This document shows positions 22,465 to 30,774 of a stretch of 64,000 bases of DNA, one piece after another. Location: NCBI RefSeq assembly GCF_021462265.1, contig NZ_JAJONF010000031.1:1-64000 (forward strand), read 5' to 3'. Position 1 is the first letter of the stretch. Each line of letters begins with the position of its first letter. The stretch comes from Streptomyces shenzhenensis (GTDB taxonomy: Bacteria; Actinomycetota; Actinomycetes; Streptomycetales; Streptomycetaceae). The notes beneath the pieces were generated by a model. The model made no database searches. It saw nothing but the letters and a program-made list of their open reading frames with translations, and was not told where the DNA came from. A program made the position numbers and the translations under genes.

Positions 22465-25269
22465 TTGGACCGCCGACGGCTCGCCCTGGTCCGGGGCGGG
22501 GAAGAAGGGGAGTTCCGGCGGATCGGCAGTGGGTATCTGGTCGCACCGCGTCTGGTGCTCACGGCCCGGCATGTCGCCGAGAAGGAACATGGACAGTCCT
22601 GGCCTCGTATCGACGTGCGGGTGGGGCACCCTCAGGACGGTACGCGGCGCTGTGCGGCGCGGGTCTGCTGGACCCACCCCGACCGTCGTGACGTGGCGTT
22701 GCTCCTGCTCGACGACTTAATCGACGTACCCGGCGAGGTGCGCTGGGGCGCTCCGGTCGGCAACGACCCGCTTCCGTACGACGCTCTCGGCTTCCCGTCG
22801 GCGACGGCGAAGAACGGGCAGTACACCGTCGAGCACCTGCGGGGAGAACTGCCGGTGCTGAGCGGAGGCGTCGGCGAGCGGGACCTGTACGTCCTTGATC
22901 AGGGGCCCGCGCCGGGCGGTGCGAAGGCGTGGGCGGGAGCCTCGGGCAGCGCGGTCTTCTGCCGGGATCATCTCGTCGGGGTCGTCGTCCACGACGACGA
23001 GGCGTTCGAGAACCGGCGGCTGCACGCGTGTCCAGCTCGGTCGTTCGTCGAGGATCCCGGATTCACGGGCCTGTTGGAGAGGCACGGGGTCGGGCGTCCT
23101 TGGCTGAGCCCCGTCGGCACGGACCTGGAACGGTATCTGCGTGCCGCCCGGCTCGGCGCCACCGAACACCCGTACCCCGGCGTCGTCCCCGGCGTCATGC
23201 CGCCGCTGTCCCATGTCTACGTGCGCCAGCAGGTCGTACGCCAGGAGGCGCTGTCCACCATGGCCCCGTCGCGGCCCGCCGACGAGGTCCTCACCGGTGA
23301 GGCGACCTGCGTGGTGGTCGGCGGACCAGGCGTCGGCAAGTCGAGTCTGCTGCGCACCCGTCTCGCTCACGGTGCCGCCCAATGGCTCGACGGCCCGGAC
23401 GCGAGAGGCCGCGCGCCGGTCCTGGTACCCGCGGCCGCTCTGCAGGGTGCGCTCCTCAGCAGAGCACTCGTCGAGGCCGTCAACGCCCAGCTCCGCCAGT
23501 ACGGCCTGACGGCACCCCTGCCCGACACCTTCTTCGAAAACCGTCCGGGCCCGGGGCGCGACTGGCTGGTGCTGGTCGACGGTCTCGACGAGATCACGGA
23601 CCCCGCCGGCCGGAAGGACGTCCTCAGGACCGTGGCCCACGCCGGTGACCAGTACGTGTTCGTCGTGACCACCCGCCCCGTGCCCGAGGCCGAACCCGGC
23701 GTCCTCGGCCCCCAGGTCCCGCGCTACGAGCTGGAGCCGTTCCGGCCGGACGAGTTGGAGCGCGTCGCGAGCGGGTGGTTCAGCGCTCTCGGCATCCCCG
23801 AACCCGATCACGGCGCACGGCAGTTCCTCACGGCCCTGGACACCGCCGGGCTGACGGAACTCGCCCGGGTCCCGCTGACGATGTCCATGCTCTGCCAACT
23901 CCGGGCCGGGGCTCCCGGAGACCCGCTCCCCCGTGGGCGCGGCGGGATCTACCAGGACTTCGTCGAGTTGCTGCACGACCGCCAATACGCGGCAGGCGCC
24001 GTGGCACAGGCCCGCGCCGTGATGAGGCAGTACGGCTCCGACGCGGAGGCCGCGGCGGAGCGGACCGTCCAGGGCCTCCCGGACATGCTGGCCGACCTCG
24101 CCCACCGTCTGCTCCTCGCACAGCACGGGGACCGGCCCGCCCTCGACGTCGTGCGGGACCACCCGTGCGCCGAACGGCCCAGGGCGGTACCGGAGAGGCA
24201 CTGGCGGGATTTCCTGGAGTCGGTCGTGTCCGGTACCGGACTGCTGACCCGACGCTCGAACGACCTCGCCTTCACGCACCAGACGTTCGTGGAGTACTTC
24301 GCCGCCCGCCATGTCGTCGACGACGAGGCGAGGCTCCGTGCCGTCTTCCGGAAGACCTATGTCCGTCCGGCCCGGTACGTCCCGGGCAGCGAGCTGCCGC
24401 CGGGAGTCAAGCCACGGCTGTGGTTGAGCAGGTACTGGAAGCCGCCTCGGAACGACCCGTACGACGGATTCCTCCTCGACATGACGCCGGAAGACCACCC
24501 CCTCAGAAAGGAGTTCCTGGGCAGGATGGCCTCGCGGCGTGCGGGCCTGGACGGCTTCGAGTTCCTGAACAAGCAGGTGAGACTGGGAACCTCACTGCCC
24601 GAGGACGTCATCGAGACCACCGTACGTCTGCTTCACGAGTGCGCCCGTGACCGGTCGCTGGACGGATACCAACGCGTGATCGCCGCCCTGATGCTGACCG
24701 AGACGGGCGATGCGGACGGCGTGGCGCTCACCCGGGAATTCGCCCACGACAAGACCTTGGACGGCCTCAGTCGCGCGCTGGCGGCAACCGAGCTCGGCAA
24801 TCTCGGGCTGGCCGAGGCCGCCGGGCTCCTCCGTCATGTCGCCCAGGACACGAGCCTGGACATGTACGACCGCGCGGCCGCGGAGCTCACGGCGTTCAGA
24901 CTCGACCCACCGCGCGACCGGATGGCAACGGCGCTGAAGCTGGCCGAAAGCGATACGGAGACCGCCGGTTTCCTCCTGCTCGACATCGCGCAGGACATCA
25001 GGGTGGACTCCCCCCACCGGAAGAAGGCAGCGGAGGAACTGACAGAGCTCCGTCCCGGCGGCACCGCCGGACTGCTCGAAAGGCTCGCCCTCGACTCCAC
25101 GATGGACGGCTTCAGCCGCCTGTGGGCCGCCGAGAGGCTCCTTCGGGACGACCCACAGCGAGCGCGAACGGTACTTCACGACCTCCGCGACGACACCACC
25201 GTCGCTCCGAGCCTGCGTACCCGGGCCGCTGTGATGCTCCTGAAGACGCACGCCCCCGACCCGGAATGA
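22465..25269 (+). CDS. Trypsin-like protease fused to NACHT/STAND NTPase with C-terminal helical repeats
   Basis: 934 residues. Residues 1-200 form a trypsin-like domain with a full triad: His36 (TARHVAE), Asp76 (DRRDVALLLLD) and Ser160 (GASGSAVF). Residues about 275-560 are a NACHT-type STAND NTPase with Walker A GGPGVGKSS (Lys292), Walker B LVDGLDE (370-376) and TTRPVPE. FTHQTFVEYFAARHVV is a typical winged-helix end motif. Residues 700-934 are HEAT-like repeats (RSLDGYQRVIAAL, KTLDGLSRALAATEL, TSLDMYDRAAAEL, STMDGFSRLWAAERL), probably the sensor. The protease would be the effector released on oligomerisation. TTG 22465 follows AAGAAGG. Strong candidate for an antiphage or other conflict system. 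Confidence 0.88.
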   Translation: MDRRRLALVRGGEEGEFRRIGSGYLVAPRLVLTARHVAEKEHGQSWPRIDVRVGHPQDGTRRCAARVCWTHPDRRDVALLLLDDLIDVPGEVRWGAPVGNDPLPYDALGFPSATAKNGQYTVEHLRGELPVLSGGVGERDLYVLDQGPAPGGAKAWAGASGSAVFCRDHLVGVVVHDDEAFENRRLHACPARSFVEDPGFTGLLERHGVGRPWLSPVGTDLERYLRAARLGATEHPYPGVVPGVMPPLSHVYVRQQVVRQEALSTMAPSRPADEVLTGEATCVVVGGPGVGKSSLLRTRLAHGAAQWLDGPDARGRAPVLVPAAALQGALLSRALVEAVNAQLRQYGLTAPLPDTFFENRPGPGRDWLVLVDGLDEITDPAGRKDVLRTVAHAGDQYVFVVTTRPVPEAEPGVLGPQVPRYELEPFRPDELERVASGWFSALGIPEPDHGARQFLTALDTAGLTELARVPLTMSMLCQLRAGAPGDPLPRGRGGIYQDFVELLHDRQYAAGAVAQARAVMRQYGSDAEAAAERTVQGLPDMLADLAHRLLLAQHGDRPALDVVRDHPCAERPRAVPERHWRDFLESVVSGTGLLTRRSNDLAFTHQTFVEYFAARHVVDDEARLRAVFRKTYVRPARYVPGSELPPGVKPRLWLSRYWKPPRNDPYDGFLLDMTPEDHPLRKEFLGRMASRRAGLDGFEFLNKQVRLGTSLPEDVIETTVRLLHECARDRSLDGYQRVIAALMLTETGDADGVALTREFAHDKTLDGLSRALAATELGNLGLAEAAGLLRHVAQDTSLDMYDRAAAELTAFRLDPPRDRMATALKLAESDTETAGFLLLDIAQDIRVDSPHRKKAAEELTELRPGGTAGLLERLALDSTMDGFSRLWAAERLLRDDPQRARTVLHDLRDDTTVAPSLRTRAAVMLLKTHAPDPE

Positions 25270-25362
25270 CGGCACGACCACCCTCAGCAGGTCAGACGCC
25301 GAGCCCCGGCGGCACGGCGACGGGAGGTGATTCCTCCCCGGCGTGAACGCCGTCGGCCGGTT

Positions 25363-26250
25363 TCAGCGGTCGTCGGCCCCTCCGCCGCCGAGCGCGTCGA
25401 GGATGTGCGGCCACGCCGCCCTGCCGAGGAGTGTGTCCGCCTCAGGAGTTCCCCCGTACTTGAAGCGCGGGGACGCCGGTGCGGAGCTCTCACCAGGAAG
25501 GCGTGGCCGGTGGCCGGCGTCGTGGCGAGCGACAAGACGCACGGCTGCCCCGACCGCCCGCCGGCGTTGTGCCAACTGCTCTGCGAAGGGAAGCGACGGC
25601 CACATCGCATCGTCGCCGCCCGCTACCAACAGGAGGTCCGCTCTGGCTGTGTCCACGAGGATTTCCGCCGGCGGAAGCGAGTGGGCGAAGGTCCGCTCAC
25701 TCAGTTCGTACCATCCCCGGATGGCGACGGGACCGGCGTCCGGTTCCGCGGGAACCCAGGAATCGTCCATCGGCACAAAGGGCAGCGGTCGTTCTCGCCA
25801 GGTCCAGGACGAGCGATACGGGTGGTGCGCTCCGTCGTGTCCCGGGCCGACGTTGCACCAGACTCGCGACGTGGGCGACAGCGCGACGGCCACGTCCACG
25901 CGTGTGTCGTGCACAGCCGTGAGCAGGGCCGCTTCAGCACCCTTGGAGACGCCGAGAATTCCGATGCGTCGCGCTCCGCCCAGCCGGAGGAAGTCGACGG
26001 CGGCGGTGAAGGTCTCCAGGGGAACTTCGCAAATCCCCGGCGGCTGCCCGGGCCCGCCGAACCAGCGGATCGCCAGGGCCGCGAAGCCCTGCTGAGCGAG
26101 GATGCGCGCCCGCTCACGCTCGATGCGCCCACTGGATCCCGCCAGGACCAGAACGCCCACCTCACTCCCGCGAGCCGGAGCGATCAGAACACCTTCCCAG
26201 GGATGGGTCAGCTCGCGCTCGGTGATGTCCGTCGGCACGGCTCCGCTCAC
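25363..26250 (-). CDS. Alpha/beta hydrolase of the acyl-CoA thioesterase/BAAT C-terminal type
   Basis: 295 residues with an alpha/beta hydrolase fold. GVLVLAGSSGRIERERARILAQQGFAAL (split over 30-60) resembles the dienelactone/BAAT core; the nucleophile elbow is ILGVSKGAEAALL (Ser in G-V-S-K-G, about residue 100); GGDDAMWPS supplies the acid and RHDAGHRPR the histidine near 245. BAAT-type proteins hydrolyse or transfer acyl-CoA, but bacterial members also act on peptides and drugs. GTG 26250 overlaps the stop of the upstream GNAT gene by four bases (GTGA). Convergent with the trypsin-NACHT gene. Confidence 0.82.
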   Translation of the reverse strand: MSGAVPTDITERELTHPWEGVLIAPARGSEVGVLVLAGSSGRIERERARILAQQGFAALAIRWFGGPGQPPGICEVPLETFTAAVDFLRLGGARRIGILGVSKGAEAALLTAVHDTRVDVAVALSPTSRVWCNVGPGHDGAHHPYRSSWTWRERPLPFVPMDDSWVPAEPDAGPVAIRGWYELSERTFAHSLPPAEILVDTARADLLLVAGGDDAMWPSLPFAEQLAQRRRAVGAAVRLVARHDAGHRPRLPGESSAPASPRFKYGGTPEADTLLGRAAWPHILDALGGGGADDR

Positions 26251-26684
26251 CGTGGCAGGACATAGCGGTAGACCCGGGAATCCCTCGCCTCGAAACCGAG
26301 GCGCTCGTACAGCCGGTTCGCCGCCTGCCTCGACGGACGCGAGGTGAGGTCCACGGTTCGAGCGCCCGCCGCCTCCGCCAGCCGCAGAGCCTCCTCGGTC
26401 AGAGCACCCCCGACACCGTGCCCCCGCGCGGCCTCGTCCACCACCACGTCCTCGATGCGGGCCCGCAGACCGGAAGGCAAGGGAAACATGACCAACGTCA
26501 GCATCCCGACCACTTCGCCGTCGACCCGGGCCACCAGCAGCGTATTCGCATCGCTGCTGAGCAGAGCCTGCACGACCCCGCGATCCAGGGGCCTGGCCCT
26601 GCTCGAAAGCTGAGGCAGCAGGCGTGCCAGTGCCTCAACCGACTCGCCGTCCGCTTCCCGGACGACCGCTACCTCAACGCTCAT
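26247..26684 (-). CDS. GNAT family N-acetyltransferase
   Basis: 145 residues. Core GNAT motifs: ARVDGEVVGMLTLVMFPLPSG (beta4), ARIEDVVVDEAARGHGVGGALTEEALRLA (acetyl-CoA loop R-G-H-G-V-G-G), and SRQAANRLYERLGFE at the end. Substrate unknown. ATG 26684 is preferred. It is coupled to the alpha/beta hydrolase by a four-base overlap, so the two may act on the same molecule. Confidence 0.85.
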   Translation of the reverse strand: MSVEVAVVREADGESVEALARLLPQLSSRARPLDRGVVQALLSSDANTLLVARVDGEVVGMLTLVMFPLPSGLRARIEDVVVDEAARGHGVGGALTEEALRLAEAAGARTVDLTSRPSRQAANRLYERLGFEARDSRVYRYVLPR

Positions 26685-26746
26685 GGTAACGACACTACAG
26701 ACCGGGCCACCTCTCACTGCGGCGCTCGGGCAGGGGTTCCGAGGCG

Positions 26747-27145
26747 TCAGCAGGGCAGCCGCCCAGCCGTGTTGACCTGCCGCACCTGAGCCCGCAGCAC
26801 CTCCTCCGACGGGGCCGGCTCCAGCGACCCCGCCGGGCAGTCCCACTCCCGGCCCCCGGCCACGGGCCGCACCTGCACCCGTCCGCCGACATGCCCCCTG
26901 ACCTCGCCGATCCGCCCGTCCCGTACGTCCGTCACATACGCCCCGACGGGCGGCCGTTCCCCCCGCACCACCGAGGCAAGCCGCTCCGCGACCCGCACAT
27001 TGCACCGCCCCAGTTCGACCAGGGCGAACGGCTCGTCGCTCGCGCCGGTCACCGGGTCGACACAGAGCGACGGCAGCACGACGCCGACGCCCTTCAGGGC
27101 CGCCCGCAACGTCTCCACGACTTCCTCGGTGGGTCGCCACACCAT
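26747..27145 (-). CDS. Conserved Streptomyces protein of unknown function
   Basis: 132 residues starting MVWRPTEEVVETLRAALKGVGV. It contains ALVELGRCNVRVAERLASVV and GAYVTDVRDGRIGEVRGHVGGRVQVRPVAGGREWDCP, split around residues 68-103, a small beta-rich segment. I know this type only as a conserved gene that neighbours XRE/DUF397 pairs. It diverges from the XRE regulator with about 110 bases between starts, so they may share control. No enzymatic motif is visible. Confidence 0.65.
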   Translation of the reverse strand: MVWRPTEEVVETLRAALKGVGVVLPSLCVDPVTGASDEPFALVELGRCNVRVAERLASVVRGERPPVGAYVTDVRDGRIGEVRGHVGGRVQVRPVAGGREWDCPAGSLEPAPSEEVLRAQVRQVNTAGRLPC

Positions 27146-27257
27146 TCCGCACCTCCACGCTGGGTTTCCGATTCACCACACAGCGTGTCGGTCATGCTCC
27201 TAACCTGGCTAGATACGGCCTCCCAACAACCCCGCCTGTTCGGACAGGAGCGTGCAC

Positions 27258-28097
27258 ATGGCAGAGCCGCGGAACCTGGACCCGTCGTCATCGCCGCGAG
27301 CCATGCTGGGCGCGGAGTTACGGCACCTGCGCGAGCGGAGAGAGCTGAGCCAGGCGGAGTTGGGCCAGCGGCTGTTCGTGAGCGGGTCGTTCATCGGGCA
27401 GTTGGAGGCAGGCACCCGGCGGATGCTGCCGGACATCGCGCGCATGCTGGACGAAGCACTGGAGACGGACGGCTTCTTCAAGCGGAACTGCAAGGCGGCG
27501 GCCAAGTCGAAGTATCCGGAGCACTTCGCGGAGGTTGCGGAGGCCGAGGCACTGGCCACGGTGATCAGGCAGTACACGCCACAGCTGATCCCCGGACTGC
27601 TCCAGATCCCCGCGTACGTACGGGCCGTGAACCGCGCGCACGACCCGACGATTCCGGCGGAGACCGTCGAGGAGTGGGTGGAAGACCGGATGGCGCGGGG
27701 CCGCCTGCTGGACCACCCGACAAGGCCGGTGTTGTGGGCGGTGCTTGACGAGGCGGCGTTGCGCCGGCAGGTCGGCGGCCGGGCGGTGATGGCCGAGACG
27801 TTGCACCACATCGCCGGTCTGATGCGTCGCGGTCGGGTCATCGTGCAGGTACTGCCGTTCCGTGCGGGCGCGCACTCAGCGATGGGGGGCGCCCTCAAGC
27901 TGATGGAGTTCGAGGATGCCCCTCCGCTGGTCTACTTCGAGGGGGCGCGCACCGGGCGGCTGGAAGACGACCCGGCCACCGTCACCCGACTGAAGTTCGT
28001 GTTCGATCTGCTCGTGGCCTCGGCTCTCTCGCAGGAGAAGTCCCCGGCCTTGATTGGGGAGTTGGCGCAGGATTATGCCCATGAGGAACATCCCTGA
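27258..28097 (+). CDS. XRE-family helix-turn-helix protein with DUF5753 (Scr1-type)
   Basis: 279 residues. An XRE helix-turn-helix occupies about 15-70 (MLGAELRHLRERRELSQAELGQRLF, SGSFIGQLEAGTRR), then a DUF5753 domain: RQYTPQLIPGLLQIPAYVRAV, LDEAALRRQVGGRAVMAETLHHI, IVQVLPFRAGAHSAMGGALKLMEF and VYFEGARTGRLED. In Streptomyces these pair with short DUF397 proteins, as here, and some such pairs affect development or act like toxin-antitoxin systems. ATG 27258 follows AGGAG by eight bases, better than the GTG at 27252. The 3' end overlaps the DUF397 gene. Confidence 0.9.
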   Translation: MAEPRNLDPSSSPRAMLGAELRHLRERRELSQAELGQRLFVSGSFIGQLEAGTRRMLPDIARMLDEALETDGFFKRNCKAAAKSKYPEHFAEVAEAEALATVIRQYTPQLIPGLLQIPAYVRAVNRAHDPTIPAETVEEWVEDRMARGRLLDHPTRPVLWAVLDEAALRRQVGGRAVMAETLHHIAGLMRRGRVIVQVLPFRAGAHSAMGGALKLMEFEDAPPLVYFEGARTGRLEDDPATVTRLKFVFDLLVASALSQEKSPALIGELAQDYAHEEHP

Positions 28098-28293
28098 CGA
28101 CGACCTGAGCACGGCCGTGTGGCACAAGTCGAGCTACAGCGCCGGTGGCAACGACGACTGCCTCGAAGTCACCCACGGCTTCCCCGCACTCGTCCCCGTC
28201 CGCGACTCCAAGACCCCCCGCGGCCCGAAGCTCGTGTTCCGGACGGAGGCGTGGTCGGCCTTCGTCGAAAACCTCAAGGACCACGGCGCCTGA
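28081..28293 (+). CDS. DUF397 protein paired with the XRE regulator
   Basis: 70 residues containing the DUF397 signature: WHKSSYSAGGNDDCLEV, then PVRDSKTPRGPKLVF and WSAFVENLKD. ATG 28081 is used; an in-frame ATG at 28075 is possible. It overlaps the XRE gene by 17 bases. This family nearly always follows an XRE/DUF5753 gene, and the partner interaction is presumed, not shown. Similar pair on the other strand at 59628-60760. Confidence 0.88.
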   Translation: MRNIPDDDLSTAVWHKSSYSAGGNDDCLEVTHGFPALVPVRDSKTPRGPKLVFRTEAWSAFVENLKDHGA

Positions 28294-28305
28294 GCCGACT
28301 TGAGC

Positions 28306-28370
28306 CTCGGGCGCCCAGCCCCGAGCCCCTTTTTCAAGGAATGGTGGGAGGGCCTCAACCCACCCTCCCA
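28306..28370 (+). terminator. Two consecutive hairpins after the XRE/DUF397 pair
   Basis: A CTCGGG...CCCGAG hairpin followed by CCCCTTTTTC, and then TGGGAGGG with CCCTCCCA at 28345-28370. The T run makes the first a plausible intrinsic terminator. Confidence 0.55.
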
Positions 28371-28448
28371 CCCGGCGCGTTGACTTGACGCGTTCGGTTT
28401 GCCACGCACAGTCACGATCGTCTAGCGTGCCCGCATACCGAACGAAAC

Positions 28449-28484
28449 AGCCCCCGCCAGGCGCTACCAACACCTGCGGGGGCT
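28449..28484 (+). promoter_or_regulatory. Leader hairpin upstream of the winged-helix/zinc-ribbon gene
   Basis: AGCCCCCGC (28449-28457) pairs perfectly with GCGGGGGCT (28476-28484), loop of 18 bases, about 30 bases before ATG 28515. A structured leader of this sort recurs before this gene family in Streptomyces as I recall. It could attenuate transcription or mask a site. A TTTGCC/TAGCGT promoter (28398-28428) lies just upstream. Confidence 0.45.
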
Positions 28485-28514
28485 TGACCAACGAGATCGG
28501 AACAAGCGATCCCT

Positions 28515-29399
28515 ATGGCTGACAGCCAGTTTAGTGCTGCCCTCCCGCCCACTCACGCCACCCCTCACCCCATGGCCAACCCGGGGTATGGAAAGCGGTC
28601 CGCGCCGGACCAACACCGCCGCTCCGCGCACGACTTCGCCCACCTCCCACCTCGCGAAGCCGCCATCGCCGCGTACGTCGACCGGCTCCCCGACGGCGCC
28701 GACATCTCCGTGAAGACGCTGGCCAAGCAGCTTCCTTATGGGCAGTGCGCCCTCCGCACCGCCCTCAACAACCTTCAGCGGGCGGGACACTTGCGGCGGG
28801 GCCGGGAACATCTGGCCGACTCGGGGAGCCGTCGCTGGATCACCCGATCGTGGTGGTCCCGTACCGCACGCGACGATGACTGGTGGGCGGCGTTCACGCG
28901 AGGCGCCGTACCGGAGCCGGAGCAGCCACCCGACCGGGCCCGCCCCAGCCGCTCCCGCGCCCACATCCTGCTGGCCGCCCTCGGCCGCACCGCCCCGGTC
29001 CTCTCCCTCTCCCAGGCCGACTGCGCCGCCCTCGCCCCGCTGCTGACGGAGTGGTTCGCGCGGGGCGCCAGCGACGAGTACGCCGTCCAGGCCCTGACCA
29101 GTGGCCTGCCCTTCCCCGTCCACCACCCGGCCGCCCTGCTCCGCAAACGCCTCACCGACAAGCTTCCGCCGCCCGAGCCGGTGCTGCCCGCTGCCCGCCC
29201 GCCGCTGCGGATCCTGGAGTGCGCGAAGTGCGGGGCACCGGGCCGCCCGGAGGCGCTGCCGGGCGGCATCTGCGGCGCGTGCCGGGACGAACGCGCCCCC
29301 GGCTGCCACAACACGCCCCTGTCGCCTTCCGAGGTCCGGTCCCGCGTCGCCGAGATCCGTGGCGCGATGAACGCACGACGAGAGAGGACACCCGCATGA
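28515..29399 (+). CDS. Winged-helix protein with C-terminal zinc ribbon
   Basis: 294 residues. A proline/histidine-rich start is followed by a winged helix at about 40-110: LPPREAAIAAYVDRL, DISVKTLAKQLPYGQCALRTALNNLQRAGHLRRG. The C terminus has a four-cysteine ribbon LECAKCGAPGRPEALPGGICGACRDE (Cys at about 238, 241, 256 and 259; shown split in two motifs CAKC and CGAC). The family is abundant in Streptomyces, often annotated as MarR-like or hypothetical, and I know no target. ATG 28515. The stop lies 60 bases before the Uma2 gene on the same strand. Confidence 0.75.
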   Translation: MADSQFSAALPPTHATPHPMANPGYGKRSAPDQHRRSAHDFAHLPPREAAIAAYVDRLPDGADISVKTLAKQLPYGQCALRTALNNLQRAGHLRRGREHLADSGSRRWITRSWWSRTARDDDWWAAFTRGAVPEPEQPPDRARPSRSRAHILLAALGRTAPVLSLSQADCAALAPLLTEWFARGASDEYAVQALTSGLPFPVHHPAALLRKRLTDKLPPPEPVLPAARPPLRILECAKCGAPGRPEALPGGICGACRDERAPGCHNTPLSPSEVRSRVAEIRGAMNARRERTPA

Positions 29400-29458
29400 C
29401 GGCTCCTACGGTCCGCCGACGCCGCCCCGGGGCACGATGGAGGGGAGGAGGCAATGTC

Positions 29459-30130
29459 ATGACCCCTGGTACCGCTGAACGCCCGCAGATGACCGTCGAG
29501 GACTTCGAGGAACTCGCCGGTGTGACCCCGGCGGGCGTGCGACTCGAATTCGTCGACGGAAAGGTCCGCACGAAGGATCCCCTCAGCGTCGAGGACTTCG
29601 AGGCACTGGAACGGCGGGCGCCGGAAACCGTCCGGCTTGAGTACATCAACGGAAAACTAGAGGTCAAGGCGATGCCGGACGGCAATCACCGTTCGATCTA
29701 CCTGTGGCTGGTACGCCAGTTCCTCCTCCACCGTCCCGACCTCGATCTCGCACCCGAGTCCGGAGTCAAGGCCGAGGCGTACCGCAACGGACGCGCCCGC
29801 ACCGATGCGGCACTCGCACCTGTGGACCACTTCGTCGGCGATGGTGAGTGGTCCGAGTCGGACGGCATCCTGATGGCCCTGGAGATCACATCCCGGGACA
29901 GTGACACCAATCAACGCGACAGAATCGACAAGCCCGTCGGCTACGCGGAAGCGAACATCCCCGTCTACCTCCTCATCGACCGCGACAACTGCACAGTTGT
30001 CGTGCACAGCGAGCCCAAGGACGGCCGCTACCGCCAGACGCTCTCGCATCCCTGGGGCGCCACCGTCGAACTTCCGCCGCCTGTGAGCGTCACTCTCGAC
30101 ACCGAGCCACTCAAGAAATACGCGTACTGA
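29459..30130 (+). CDS. Uma2 family PD-(D/E)XK nuclease-fold protein with duplicated N-terminal segment
   Basis: 223 residues. The Uma2 core (about 70-215) has the nuclease-fold pattern GVKAEAYRNGRARTDAALAP with the Asp, VALEIT-like LMALEITSRDSD and KPVGYAEANIPVYLLIDRD. Unusually, the family's opening segment occurs twice: VEDFEELA...VRLEFVDGKVRTK (about 12-40) and VEDFEALER...VRLEYINGKLEVK (about 43-71). Most members have one copy. ATG 29459 follows GGAGG by eight bases. Uma2 proteins are common, multicopy in Streptomyces, and their biological role is unknown. Confidence 0.82.
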   Translation: MTPGTAERPQMTVEDFEELAGVTPAGVRLEFVDGKVRTKDPLSVEDFEALERRAPETVRLEYINGKLEVKAMPDGNHRSIYLWLVRQFLLHRPDLDLAPESGVKAEAYRNGRARTDAALAPVDHFVGDGEWSESDGILMALEITSRDSDTNQRDRIDKPVGYAEANIPVYLLIDRDNCTVVVHSEPKDGRYRQTLSHPWGATVELPPPVSVTLDTEPLKKYAY

Positions 30131-30173
30131 CCTCCACAGGGCGTTGTCAGCGCCGTGTGCCACCCTGGTCCCC

Positions 30174-30752
30174 ATGAACCACTCCCAGCTCACCGCCCTG
30201 GGCCGGGCCCTTCGTCTGCTCGGTGAGCACGGGGAGGCCCTGACCGGCGACACGCCCGACGCCAAGCTGCACGAGGTCAAGGACGACCTGCGGCGCGCCC
30301 TCGACCTGCTGGAGGAGAGCGTCAGCGCGGCCGCGCCCACCACCCGGTGTGCCGAGCATCCGCAGGGGCCCGTGGACGAGAGCGCCCCGGATCTGTGCCT
30401 GCTGTGCGAGACGCGGCGGCGGGCGGCGCGCAGGTCCGAGTACGGGGGCGGGCCCCGGCCGTCCGCGCCGGGAGAGGCCGCCGGGCCCTCCATGTCCCGG
30501 TACGGCGTGCGCGCCGACCGGCCGCAGCCCCAGCAGCGCTGGCTGCCGGAGGCCTGGAACGGCCGGGAGTGGGAGCTGTGCGGCACCCCCCGGCGCGACC
30601 GGCGCGAGGCCGAGCTGTACCTCGCCGCCCAGCGGCGCGGATCCCGGCCGGCGATGGCCTACCGACTGGTCCACGAGTTCACCGACTACGAGGTGCTCCG
30701 GGTGTGGGGCACCCCGATGCACGTGGACATCGAGCCCCTAGGCAATCTCTGA
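30174..30752 (+). CDS. Conserved hypothetical protein
   Basis: 192 residues. The N-terminal helical part (MNHSQLTALGRALRLLGEHGE, DAKLHEVKDDLRRALDLLEES) is followed by a CAEHPQGP...DLCLLCETRRR motif whose cysteines and histidine may bind a metal. A polar linker leads to a C-terminal domain with RWLPEAWNGREWELCGTPR and AYRLVHEFTDYEVLRVWG. I do not recognise a characterised homologue. It ends two bases before the MarR operator palindrome. Confidence 0.65.
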   Translation: MNHSQLTALGRALRLLGEHGEALTGDTPDAKLHEVKDDLRRALDLLEESVSAAAPTTRCAEHPQGPVDESAPDLCLLCETRRRAARRSEYGGGPRPSAPGEAAGPSMSRYGVRADRPQPQQRWLPEAWNGREWELCGTPRRDRREAELYLAAQRRGSRPAMAYRLVHEFTDYEVLRVWGTPMHVDIEPLGNL

Positions 30753-30754
30753 CT

Positions 30755-30774
30755 TCTCTGACTAAGGTCAGAGA
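30755..30774. promoter_or_regulatory. Perfect palindromic operator over the marR-GNAT start
   Basis: TCTCTGAC-TAAG-GTCAGAGA is an exact 8+4+8 inverted repeat ending one base before the ATG at 30775. It contains TAAGGT (30763-30768), a plausible -10 placed so that transcription would begin at the ATG. A third half-copy TCTCTGAC sits at 30747-30754 in direct repeat. Autorepression by the encoded MarR protein is the simplest reading. Confidence 0.65.
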
